Under the pieces are notes generated by a model. The model did no database searches. It saw nothing but the letters and a program-made list of their open reading frames with translations, and was not told the origin of the DNA. From positions 62,001 to 126,000 of the forward strand of contig CBDCSM010000002.1 of NCBI GenBank assembly GCA_965221575.1: 64,000 bases of DNA. Reading direction: 5' to 3'. Made by a program: the position numbers and the translations under genes. Source of the stretch: JAPPHA01 sp965221575. Lineage in GTDB: Bacteria; Pseudomonadota; Alphaproteobacteria; Rhodobacterales; Rhodobacteraceae. Of this stretch, positions 52,271 through 60,498 are shown piece by piece. Every line of letters starts with the position of its first letter. Position 1 is the first letter of the stretch.

Positions 52271-53262
52271 CCCGGCGAATCCAGGTGGTCGGAATCGGGA
52301 ACGCGATGGTGGACATTCTTGCCCACTGCGAAGAGTCGTTCCTTGTCGAACACGGAATTCGAAAAGGCGTAATGCAGCTGATCGACGGACAGCGGGTTGC
52401 CGACATCCGGCGCGCCATGGGATCGCCGAGCGAAGTCTCGGGAGGGTCGGCTGCCAATACGATCGCGGGGTTGGCGGAATTGGGGTGTCGTACCGCCTAT
52501 GTCGGCAAAGTCGTTGACGATCGTCTAGGGCATGTTTTTGCCGCTGATATCAGGGGTCTCGGGGTGAAGTACGAGACTCCGATGACGCCGTCCGGGCAGG
52601 GAACGGATACCGGATGTTGCATGGTGTTGGTCACTCCTGACGGTGAGCGGTCCATGAACACTTATCTCGGTGCCTCCGAGACGCTAGGTTCCCGCGATAT
52701 CGACCGGAGGCTGATGGAGCGGGCGGGCTGGATCTATCTTGAGGGATACCGGTTCGATGGCCCTGACGGCCACGCCGCGTTCGCAAGGGCCATCGAGTTC
52801 TGCAAGGCGGGAGGGGGATGCGTTTCGTTGTCGCTTTCAGACCCTTACTGCGTTTCACGTCATCTTTCCTCCTTCAGAAGGATGGTCAGGGACGACGTGG
52901 ATCTCCTGTTCTGCAACCAGCACGAGTTGAAGGCGCTATACGAAATTGACGATCTGGAACGGGCCATCGAGAAAGCCGGGAAAGAGGTGGAGATCCTTGC
53001 CTGCACCCTTGGAAGCGAGGGCGCCGTTGTCGTTTCAGGGAAGCATTTCCGCCGGGTGCCTGCCCGACCTGGTCCCGTTGTCGACGTGACCGGCGCCGGT
53101 GACCTGTTCGCCGCGGGATTCCTGTACGGACTGACAGCAGGGTTCGAACCGGAACTGTGCGCCCGCTTGGGGTGCCTGTCAGCGGGAGAAGTGATCAGGC
53201 ACGTCGGGGCACGACCAAGAACGGATCTCCGGGAACTTGTTCACCGCGAACTGAATTCGTGA
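52267..53262 (+). CDS. PfkB family kinase, adenosine kinase-like
   Basis: A 331-residue ribokinase-fold kinase. The start VVGIGNAMVDILAH, the substrate region GGSAANTIAGLAELG and GCRTAYVGKVVDD are typical of the adenosine/ribokinase branch common beside nth in alphaproteobacteria. The catalytic motif near the C terminus is VDVTGAGDLFAAGFLYG. A GTG at 52267 overlaps the nth stop; an upstream in-frame start at 52243 would lie inside nth. Substrate is probably adenosine or a related nucleoside. Confidence 0.86.
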   Translation: MTRRIQVVGIGNAMVDILAHCEESFLVEHGIRKGVMQLIDGQRVADIRRAMGSPSEVSGGSAANTIAGLAELGCRTAYVGKVVDDRLGHVFAADIRGLGVKYETPMTPSGQGTDTGCCMVLVTPDGERSMNTYLGASETLGSRDIDRRLMERAGWIYLEGYRFDGPDGHAAFARAIEFCKAGGGCVSLSLSDPYCVSRHLSSFRRMVRDDVDLLFCNQHELKALYEIDDLERAIEKAGKEVEILACTLGSEGAVVVSGKHFRRVPARPGPVVDVTGAGDLFAAGFLYGLTAGFEPELCARLGCLSAGEVIRHVGARPRTDLRELVHRELNS

Positions 53263-53472
53263 TGTGGGAGTCTACATGAACCGTACCGACAAAACGGCCT
53301 TCCGGAATTGTCATTCGGCGCGTTTTTTGCGGACCAGGGAATCCCGAAATTACCCGTTTCCGGCTTTCCCAAATCCAGGGAAGGAAAATTCGGATCGTGC
53401 GGATGAAGCGAGCGGGAATTTGGCTGAACCCGTCACTTGATTTCCAGGTTCCAGGTATCAGGAGTGCAATCA

Positions 53473-53853
53473 ATGGCCTACGATTATGACAACGAAAATA
53501 TCTTCGCCAAGATCCTGCGCGGAGAAATTCCGAACCGGACCGTTCTCGATACCGGGCACGCGCTCGCATTCGAGGACATTTCTCCACGTGCACCCGTCCA
53601 TGTTCTGGTCATTCCGAAGGGTCCGTATGTCTGTTTCGACCACTTCCAGTCAGCCGCCACGACTGAAGAGATTGTCGGCTTTTTTGAAGCTGTGCGGGGT
53701 GTGTGCGAAAAACTGAACCTCTCGCCGGGCGACGGCGGGAAGGGATATCGGCTGATCTCGAACACCGGCAGGGACGGCGTACAGGAAGTCCCGCATTTTC
53801 ATGTCCACATACTTGCCGGCCGCCCAATCGGCCCGATGGTCATGGCTCTTTGA
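53473..53853 (+). CDS. HIT family protein (HINT-like)
   Basis: A 126-residue nucleotide-binding protein of the histidine-triad family, hydrolysing AMP-conjugates. YDNENIFAKILRGEIPNRTV, then HVLVIPKGPYVCFDHF and the triad HFHVHILAGR are diagnostic. The ATG at 53473 (MAYDYDNENIF) fits the family start. It stands alone. Confidence 0.94.
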   Translation: MAYDYDNENIFAKILRGEIPNRTVLDTGHALAFEDISPRAPVHVLVIPKGPYVCFDHFQSAATTEEIVGFFEAVRGVCEKLNLSPGDGGKGYRLISNTGRDGVQEVPHFHVHILAGRPIGPMVMAL

Positions 53854-54104
53854 ACCACGCTGGGGAGGATTATCGCCCGCGCACCCGGCGATTTGTTTCA
53901 GGCGGGCTAATCCATGATCTTTCGGTTTGCTCCGTTCTCGGGGTGCCGCGACAATCAAAATCACTCACCCGGTCACAGCGGATGGTCCGGAGCGTCTTCC
54001 TCATGGAACTCGGACTACGGTTGCACCGCCGCTAGGTGGATCGGGGTGGATCCGGGCGCGCGGATCCCAACTGTTTCAGGTGATCAATTGTCGGCGGTCC
54101 GGGT

Positions 54105-55148
54105 TCAGGCGGGTTGCGGTTGGACGGTCTCATGCGTCCGGGCCGAGAGATAGGCGGCTTCCACAAGTGCAAACGTCTTCAGGTTATCGGCGCCGGAGGT
54201 CGCCGCCGGCCGGCCGGCACGGAAGGCCTCGAGGAAATGGGCATTGGCATTGAGGACCGCCTCCTGCGAACCGTGCCAGGGCCGGCTGGTCCATGGCAGG
54301 AGCGGCGAGCCGATATGTTCGCTCCGCGCCCGGCCCTCCGACGTCACCGTCATGTTGTCCTCGTGGTCGAGAAGGATAGAGCCTTTCGATCCCTCGATCT
54401 CGACGATGGTGGCGGGGAAGGGGTCGGGGACGCGGTGCGCCTCGTACGTGGTTTCGACCACGGACACGGCTCCCGACGCATGCCGCAGCAGCATGGTCGC
54501 GGTGTCGTCGCCTGTCACCCGCGGGTTCCGGCGCTGGGTTTCGCAGGAGATTCGCTCGACCTCACCCAGGAAGAACCGCGCGAGGTCCAGGATGTGAATT
54601 CCATTGTCGAGGATCACAAGCCGCTCCTCCTCCAAGAGATAAGGCTGGCCGGTGTAGATGTCGTAGTCGGTACGGAAGGACAGGCGTGCCCAGCCCGGCG
54701 CGCCTATGGCTCCCGAGTCGATAAGAGACTTGATTCGGAGCATGACGGTGCTGAAGCGGAAATTCTCGTGCACCGCCAGCCAGGAATTGCGGCTGGCGGC
54801 GTAGCGGACGATCGCCGCCGCCTCCTCGCCGTCCGGCGCCAGCGGTTTCTGGACGATTGCGGCGATTCCCTTGTCGGCCGCCCGAGCTGCAAGGGCGCGA
54901 TGGCTGCGCATCTGTGTAGGGATGTCGAGGAGATCGATATGCTCCCGGGAGAGCATGTCGTCGATGTCAGTGTACCAGCGTGCGCCGAAGGCATCGCCTG
55001 CGGCCCGCGCCTTTCCGGCATCAAGATCGCAAACGGCGGCCAGTTTGGCGCCCGCCCGGGCAAGGTCCTTCCAGGCGTGGAGGTGGTTCTGGCCGTAGAA
55101 TCCGCAGCCCACGACCGCGACAATGGTGTCCAGTTGTTCGTCCTGCAT
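54105..55148 (-). CDS. Gfo/Idh/MocA family oxidoreductase
   Basis: A 347-residue NAD(P)-dependent oxidoreductase, probably on a sugar or cyclitol. The Rossmann start is VAVVGCGFYGQNHLHAW. The family EKP motif appears as VQKPLAPDGEEA, with Gln in place of Glu. An active-site block (WLAVHENFRF) and YEAHRVPDPFP follow. GAGGGGG precedes the ATG. No sugar genes are adjacent; a hairpin lies in its upstream region. Confidence 0.86.
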   Translation of the reverse strand: MQDEQLDTIVAVVGCGFYGQNHLHAWKDLARAGAKLAAVCDLDAGKARAAGDAFGARWYTDIDDMLSREHIDLLDIPTQMRSHRALAARAADKGIAAIVQKPLAPDGEEAAAIVRYAASRNSWLAVHENFRFSTVMLRIKSLIDSGAIGAPGWARLSFRTDYDIYTGQPYLLEEERLVILDNGIHILDLARFFLGEVERISCETQRRNPRVTGDDTATMLLRHASGAVSVVETTYEAHRVPDPFPATIVEIEGSKGSILLDHEDNMTVTSEGRARSEHIGSPLLPWTSRPWHGSQEAVLNANAHFLEAFRAGRPAATSGADNLKTFALVEAAYLSARTHETVQPQPA

Positions 55149-55534
55149 GCTGTCCCCCTCGTGTTAGGCAGTAAAGGAATGACAATTCGATCATCAGATT
55201 AACATCCGAACATGCTGCCACAAGTGCCCTCTTGTGGCCGGCAGGAATGTTCCACGCCGCGGAATTGTGGTTGATCAGTGCCGGGCCTGTTTGGCCAGGG
55301 TTGTTTCCGGCGTTCTCGGTTTGACAATTCAACTTGTGTTGACGGTTTGAATTTCCCTGGAATGCCTGCGCCGGCAAGGATTTCCGTCATCGCTGACGTG
55401 GCGACCCACGACGCACTGTCCGCTGCGCGCCCCGGACGAGATTGCCACCTGCCAACCAGGGCATTTTGCAACGGACTTACCACCCACCTGCGTGTAAGTT
55501 CGAAACGGATGTCACGAATGCAAGTGAGGGACAC
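55149..55534. other. Divergent region with one hairpin
   Basis: About 385 bases between the divergent oxidoreductase and the secreted lectin-like gene. It contains a seven-bp perfect stem CCACAAG/CTTGTGG (55218-55237) with outer CTGC/GCAG pairing. No coding frame was accepted. Confidence 0.45.
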
Positions 55535-56065
55535 ATGCAACACTTGAGAAAACTTGCGCCCGCGATAGCGATATTTCTTGCCGCGGCTACCGCGGCAAAT
55601 GCCGTTCCGCCTGATCTTCGAACACCGTCACCTGTCATATACCTGGCGGACAACCTGGACGAGGTTGATGGCCTCGGATGGTGCATCGATACAATTGGTC
55701 GCGGGTTGTCCGACCGCCTGCATGCCCACTCGTGCAAGCCACGGGGTGGAGACGTGCAGTTTCGTATCTCCGAGACCACTGGCCAAATCATATCGGTCGC
55801 CTTCGAAGGGAAATGCATGGCATATCTGCATCCGGACGATCCGTCTGAACCGCTCGGGCTGGTCGATTGCGATGCGGCGGCCGGTGCACAAAGGTTCATC
55901 TACGATCCCGGCTCCATGACAATCCGTCCTTCGCTTGACGACACAAAGTGCCTGAGCGTCGGAGTCGACAGCCGCTCCGCAGGTCCGTTCATGTCGCGCG
56001 ATCTCGGATTCTCAGGATGTTCCGAAGCACACATGCGGTTCCAGCAGTGGATTGTAAGACCTTGA
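55535..56065 (+). CDS. Secreted ricin-B lectin-like beta-trefoil protein
   Basis: A 176-residue exported protein. A signal peptide (KLAPAIAIFLAAATAANA) is cut near residue 23. The mature part repeats short segments ending in cysteines (GLGWCIDT, AHSCKP, GKCMAYL, LVDCDAA, TKCLSVG, FSGCSE) and contains FQQWIV at the end, reminiscent of the QxW pattern of ricin-B domains. Six cysteines suggest disulfides. It is not linked to a secreted enzyme; a carbohydrate-binding role is inference. GTGAGGGAC precedes the ATG. Confidence 0.6.
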   Translation: MQHLRKLAPAIAIFLAAATAANAVPPDLRTPSPVIYLADNLDEVDGLGWCIDTIGRGLSDRLHAHSCKPRGGDVQFRISETTGQIISVAFEGKCMAYLHPDDPSEPLGLVDCDAAAGAQRFIYDPGSMTIRPSLDDTKCLSVGVDSRSAGPFMSRDLGFSGCSEAHMRFQQWIVRP

Positions 56066-56830
56066 TCCCGGCTCTTTCTCGGCGTTCGATGTTGAGAAGC
56101 ACTACCGCGACTGGCGCGACATCGGCGCAACATGCTGGCCACGGGACGGTTGCAGTTTCGGAAGACAGGGCCGCAGGCAGGACGGAATTGACTCCGAGAG
56201 TGTTGAAGTAATTCCAACACCTATGGGCGGGGGGAATACTGAAACGGTGACCCGGGAAAACACGGTCGCAGGAGCGGTAACGGACAACTCGAAAGGCTGA
56301 CGCACAAGGATATTCATCTTTACGTACCCTTCCGACATCGAAGGACCGATTCCGATAGAAGTGCGAATTGCCGCAACAGAGATTGTCAGGTCAGTACGCC
56401 AGCCTTTCATGAATTTCTCTGCCTTGGCGAAGCAGGAGGCTGAGCCGTCAAAAGCGCTGGCCTGTCGGGCAGCACTCATCGAAACAGACTTCACGGTGGA
56501 GACAAAGAGCGCATGCCGGAATGGCATTTTGGCATTTTGGCAATTTGCGCTTCCCGCGAGCGCCATGACGATTTTGCCGCTTCCGTAGAAATCGAACACA
56601 ACAAGTTCATCGCCACTATGCAGACGAGATCGGAATATGCCGGTGCCGAGGGAAAGATCCTTGTGGGACCGAGAGAAAAATTCGCATACATGCCGAAGAG
56701 TCGCAGTTAGAGGAACCCCGGGAGACACGTGGGATCCGGCACCTCTTTTTCCCTGATGAGGAGACACACGCTGTGTTCGGGGAGTTTGGATGGCCCGCTC
56801 GGCAGGCGTTTGGTCGAGAATGGAGTAGGA
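56066..56830. other. Geneless stretch before the GST gene
   Basis: About 765 bases. A long minus-strand frame (56102-56905) is open but is not recognised, runs into the GST gene and has no supporting start. It was not accepted. No RNA gene or repeat was identified. Confidence 0.4.
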
Positions 56831-57469
56831 ATGTACAAACTGTTCTATGCCCGCAAAAGCGCGTCGATGGGCATCCGTGTGTTGCTGGAAGAGATTGGCG
56901 TGCATTACGAACTCATCCAGACGACATTAGACATGGACAAGCCACGTCCGCCAGAACAACTGGCGATCAATCCGAATGGATGGGTGCCGGTCCTGGTTTG
57001 GGATGACGGCTCGATGTACGAATGTGCCGCGATTACGATTTTCCTTTGCGACAGGCACCCGGAGGCTGGATTGGCTCCTGCTCTCGATGACACGACACGA
57101 GCGCTCTATTTGCAGACGCTGGTGTACTTTTCGAACTCCGTTCAGAATGCATATCAGCTGACATATTATCCGGATCGCTTCGCCGACACCGAGGCCAACG
57201 AATCGAGTGCGCAGCGACGTGGCAACCGGAGGCTCAGGGAAACCTGGAATGTTGTCGACAACCAGATCGGCGACGATGAATGGGTGCTCGGAAAACGGTT
57301 CAGCGCCGTCGATATCTACCTGTTCATGCTGACCACCTGGCTAAGGTCCGCGAAAGGACATCCGGCCATCGATGAATTTCCCAACGTCAAACGTATTGCC
57401 GACGCGGTCGTGCAGCGGCCAAGCGTTCAACTTGTCTATGAACCCTGGATCGCGCATCCGGAGTATTGA
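56831..57469 (+). CDS. Glutathione S-transferase family protein
   Basis: A 212-residue GST. The thioredoxin-like N domain starts MYKLFYARKSASMGIRVLLE, with NPNGWVPVLVWDDG (the cis-proline region) and YECAAITIFL (glutathione-binding E-[AS]). The C-terminal helical domain contains WVLGKRFSAVDIYLFML, with the N-capping S-x-x-D. GGAGTAGGA precedes the ATG. It may conjugate or isomerise a xenobiotic or catabolic intermediate; substrate unknown. Confidence 0.92.
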   Translation: MYKLFYARKSASMGIRVLLEEIGVHYELIQTTLDMDKPRPPEQLAINPNGWVPVLVWDDGSMYECAAITIFLCDRHPEAGLAPALDDTTRALYLQTLVYFSNSVQNAYQLTYYPDRFADTEANESSAQRRGNRRLRETWNVVDNQIGDDEWVLGKRFSAVDIYLFMLTTWLRSAKGHPAIDEFPNVKRIADAVVQRPSVQLVYEPWIAHPEY

Positions 57470-57644
57470 GCGCGGCGTTCATCCGGGGCGTTCGGACTGC
57501 GAATCCGATGTCCTGGATGGCCAGTCGGGCAGGGCCGCCATAACGAGGTGCGTGGCGGTCGTCGCCATACCCGTGCGTCGTGAGGAACGACCCGACGGTT
57601 GCGGGCGTTTATCCGGGGCGAGGTCAGGCGCCATCCGCGTTGGG

Positions 57645-57935
57645 GCCAGCGGCTACCTCCGGGAATACGACTGGGACGGCAACATCGTCTGGGAACACCG
57701 CGACGACTTCCACCACCATGATGGTCGGCGGCTCCCCAACGGAGGCGCGGTCTATATCGCCCGGAAACTCTTCACCGAAGAAACCGTCGCCCGTGTCCAA
57801 GGCGGTATGCCCGGCACCGATCACCCGAAAGGCATCTACGGAGAGGTCCTCCGCGAGGTCGTCCCCGGCCAGCCCTGGTGGGAATGCGGTGAAAAGCCGG
57901 TGATCGCCTGGGGTTCCAAGACCATGCACGCCCGC
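57645..57935 (+). pseudogene. Arylsulfotransferase (ASST) family fragment
   Basis: About 95 codons. SGYLREYDWDGNIVWEHRD, then FHHHDGRRLPNGGAVYIA and VQGGMPGTDHPKGIYGEVL recall the arylsulfotransferase/beta-propeller blades of ASST proteins. The N-terminal signal and most blades are missing, and the frame then ends in unrelated sequence. After it, another frame encodes about 40 residues (from ATG 57953) that I cannot place. It is a relic, not an active enzyme. Confidence 0.55.
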
Positions 57936-58105
57936 TTCTTGGCGGCGTCGTCATGCCGGCCGAAAACGCCGGGCAGACCGACGCGATCAAATCCAAGGCC
58001 GGCGCGCCCAACAAGAAGAAGGGCAACTTCAAACTCTTGGTCGATCAGTTCATCACCGCGAATGGCGATGGTACCTGATTGAATCCCCACGGCGCACATA
58101 AAACC

Positions 58106-59287
58106 ATGCAATCCGGCCTGTTTTTGCTTTTGGCGTTCGCCGCCGGGCTCGGTCAGGGCAGCCTGCATCTGGTGCTTCCCGCGCTGGGGGACATGTCGCA
58201 CGATTTTTCCGTGACCTTTGGTACGGCCCAGTTGAGCCTGACCGCCTTCATGGTCTCCATGGCCATCACCACCCTCTTTGCCGGCATTCTGGCGGATCGT
58301 TTCGGACGGCGCCCGGTTTTTCTTGCCGGTCTTGTCCTTCTGATCCTCGGTGGCACCGCCGCGACCTTTGCCCCGTCGATCTGGCTCGTGATTGCGGGCC
58401 GTGTAATTCAGGGTGCCGGCGCGGTCAGCCTTCTTGTGATCGGCCGGGCAATCATGCGTGACCGGGCGAAAGGGGCCGCAGCAGCGCGCGGCATGTCCTG
58501 GATGGTCATCGGGCAGGCCGTTGGTCCGGCGCTGGCACCCATCGTCGGCAGCCTGATTCTCTATGTCAGCGACTGGCGCGGCGTGATGGCGCTACCCGTG
58601 GTCGTCGGGCTTGGGCTTATTCTCTACGCCTGGCGCGGCTTGCAGGAAACCGGTGCGGCGAGCACCGGCCAGTCGGGTGCAATGTTCAGGCAGAACGCGC
58701 AGCAATTGCTGCTCCGCCAGGATTTCTGGGCCATCGCGCTCATCGGCGCCTGCACGCTTTCGATGTTCTTTTCCATCATCTCCAGTGGCTCATGGGCCGT
58801 GAGCGAAATGCTCGGCCTGGCGCCCGGATATTTCGCAGTGCTGATGCTTGCCTTCAGCGTCAATTTCATCCTCGGCAACATCATCAATGCGCGGGTCGTG
58901 GAACGCTTCGGGCAGGTGCGCCTGATGACCTTCGGCGCGATCTGCATGACCATTGCCATTCTCGGCTTTCAGGTAACAATCCGCACCGACCCCGCGCTCT
59001 GGATCTATCTTCTTCCCTGCGGCCTCTTTGCCTTTTCCAACGGGTTCATTTTGGCGAACTCCATTGCACTGGCGGTCGATATCGATCCGAAACTTGCTGG
59101 CACGGCCTCAGGCATCGTTACATGCAGTCACATGGTGATTGCGGGGATCGTCTCGCAGATTGTTGGCGTTCTTCTACCCAATGACGGACTTCATGCTCTC
59201 GCCGCAACGCTCCTGATCTGCGGCGCCCTGATGCTCGTCATGCTCACACTCATCCGCCGCCGTGCGCAAGCACTGGCTCAGGCTTAA
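58106..59287 (+). CDS. MFS transporter, Bcr/CflA drug-resistance type
   Basis: A 393-residue major facilitator with about 12 helices. The first half has LVLPALGDMSHDF and the MFS loop GILADRFGRRPVFLAGLVL. The drug-proton antiporter C-like motif appears as GQAVGPALAPIVGSLI and DWRGVMALPVVVG. The ATG at 58106 precedes the first helix; an in-frame TTG at 58079 would add nine residues. It probably exports a small amphipathic drug or metabolite. It is followed by a truncated FAA-hydrolase start. Confidence 0.9.
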   Translation: MQSGLFLLLAFAAGLGQGSLHLVLPALGDMSHDFSVTFGTAQLSLTAFMVSMAITTLFAGILADRFGRRPVFLAGLVLLILGGTAATFAPSIWLVIAGRVIQGAGAVSLLVIGRAIMRDRAKGAAAARGMSWMVIGQAVGPALAPIVGSLILYVSDWRGVMALPVVVGLGLILYAWRGLQETGAASTGQSGAMFRQNAQQLLLRQDFWAIALIGACTLSMFFSIISSGSWAVSEMLGLAPGYFAVLMLAFSVNFILGNIINARVVERFGQVRLMTFGAICMTIAILGFQVTIRTDPALWIYLLPCGLFAFSNGFILANSIALAVDIDPKLAGTASGIVTCSHMVIAGIVSQIVGVLLPNDGLHALAATLLICGALMLVMLTLIRRRAQALAQA

Positions 59288-59305
59288 CTGTCGGGAGTCC
59301 TGCGA

Positions 59306-59380
59306 GTGAAACTTGCATCTCTCAAATCTGGCCGTGACGGCGAACTGATCGTTGTCTCCCGTGACATGAAGACCGCTTCG
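59306..59380 (+). pseudogene. Truncated FAA hydrolase family start
   Basis: A GTG start at 59306 with GGGAG eight bases upstream encodes KLASLKSGRDGELIVVSRDM. This is the typical N terminus of fumarylacetoacetate hydrolase-family proteins (KLATLKxG-RDGxLVVVSRDL). Homology stops after about 25 codons. The gene probably once followed the MFS exporter and was truncated where insertion-sequence-like DNA begins. Confidence 0.55.
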
Positions 59381-59528
59381 TCCCGATGCTTCACAGCCTT
59401 TCGGAACACCTGGATTCTGGAAAGTGTTCCGACATTTTGTCTGGTTGACCGGGGGGTTCGTTGTCAGTTCCTTCGCTGGCGTGGGCACCAACAATGTGTG
59501 ACCACCGAGACCCGCTCATCTGATTTTC

Positions 59529-59569
59529 GCGCTGGAGCCCCCGGCGTTCAGTCCGGGGAGGAAAGCGCG
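59529..59569 (+). repeat. IS605-type/omega-RNA-like hairpin
   Basis: An outer stem CGCGCT/AGCGCG (59529-59534, 59564-59569) encloses an inner stem CCCCGG/CCGGGG (59539-59544, 59553-59558) with an eight-base CGTTCAGT loop. GC-rich hairpins of this layout with a TTCAG loop are typical of IS200/IS605 element ends and of the RNA guide scaffold of TnpB. It lies just before the tnpB remnant. Confidence 0.55.
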
Positions 59570-59580
59570 CGACCGTGTTG

Positions 59581-60018
59581 ATGTCAGCAAGTGGAGCCTC
59601 CAAATATGTGGATGTGAGATACCGCGGTTACACATACGCATTGCGCCCCACGGAAGAACAAACGGTTCTGATGGCGCAATTCGCCGGCGTCTGCCGTCTC
59701 GTCTGGAACCTGGCGCTGGAACAACGCAGGGACCACTGGAGACGTTACCAGGAACGCACCGGCGCCACACTCGACTATGTTGCACAGGCCCGCGAACTGA
59801 CGGAACTCCGTGCAGGGTTCGATTTCATCCGCGCCGTGCATGTCACCCCGTTGCAGCGCACGCTCAAATCGCTGGATGATGCCTGCGGTCGCGCGTGGAA
59901 GGGCCTTTCCGGTTACCCGAAGCCGAAGAAGAGAGGCGTCCACGACGCGTTCAGCTACGCGGGCCGGGAAGTCCATATCGAGAAAATGTCTTCTCGACAT
60001 GGGGTGTGGCTTCCTTTG
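59581..60018 (+). pseudogene. TnpB (IS200/IS605 OrfB) N-terminal remnant
   Basis: The translation from about 59581 begins with family-typical sequence: RYRGYTYALRPTEEQTVLMA, then FAGVCRLVWNLALEQRRDHW and FDFIRAVHVTPLQRTLKSLD, ending KGLSGYPKPKKRG, as in TnpB N-terminal domains. It loses resemblance after about 145 residues, before the RuvC catalytic residues and zinc ribbon, so it cannot be an active RNA-guided nuclease. The frame continues open into the zinc-finger gene at 60289. Confidence 0.85.
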
Positions 60019-60288
60019 AGGGCTGGCGCAGAGCCAGCCGTTTCATGTTTTTCGCTCTCAATAGAGAACACACCCCTCACAAATTCATCCGGCAGTTGCA
60101 TGACCTCACCCCCTGTCTACGTTCGGGAACCCGCCCGGTCAGGAATTCGTTCCATTTGCAGTCGACGGGATTCACGGACTGGATTCAATGAAACCTGGCA
60201 ACGGCAAACCCGTTGCGAGGAGATGGCGTTGCCGAATCCACGCGACCAAGCTAGTGTTTTCTGCAGGTGCTTGTACGGAGGACTGCGT

Positions 60289-60465
60289 GTGGTAACCGAG
60301 GTTCCTGAAGTCAGGGAGGTCACCGAATACCGCGTGGCCTGCGATGGCGGCGAGGGGGGACACCCCCGGGTCTGGTTGCAGATTCCTCCGGAGACAGGGT
60401 GGACGGAATGCCCTTACTGCGACTGCAGGTTTGTCTTGAAGGACGGGGTGCGTGACCGGCACTGA
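60289..60465 (+). CDS. Zinc-finger protein, NDUFS6-like (complex I-associated family)
   Basis: A 58-residue protein. VACDGGEGGHPRVWLQIPPE, then ECPYCDCRFVLKDG carries the conserved cysteine/histidine zinc site of the NDUFS6-like zinc-finger family found widely in alphaproteobacteria. GTG at 60289 follows GGAGG by seven bases and gives the expected small size. The frame is also open far upstream through the tnpB remnant, so an accidental longer fusion is formally possible. Its exact role in bacteria is not known; the mitochondrial counterpart belongs to complex I. Confidence 0.85.
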   Translation: MVTEVPEVREVTEYRVACDGGEGGHPRVWLQIPPETGWTECPYCDCRFVLKDGVRDRH

Positions 60466-60498
60466 GGAAAGGGGAGGGCGAGTGGACGTGGTCCGGTC

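Noticed and set aside
56102..56905. 267-codon minus-strand frame overlapping the GST start
   Set aside because: It overlaps a confident GST gene on the other strand and its translation matches no family.
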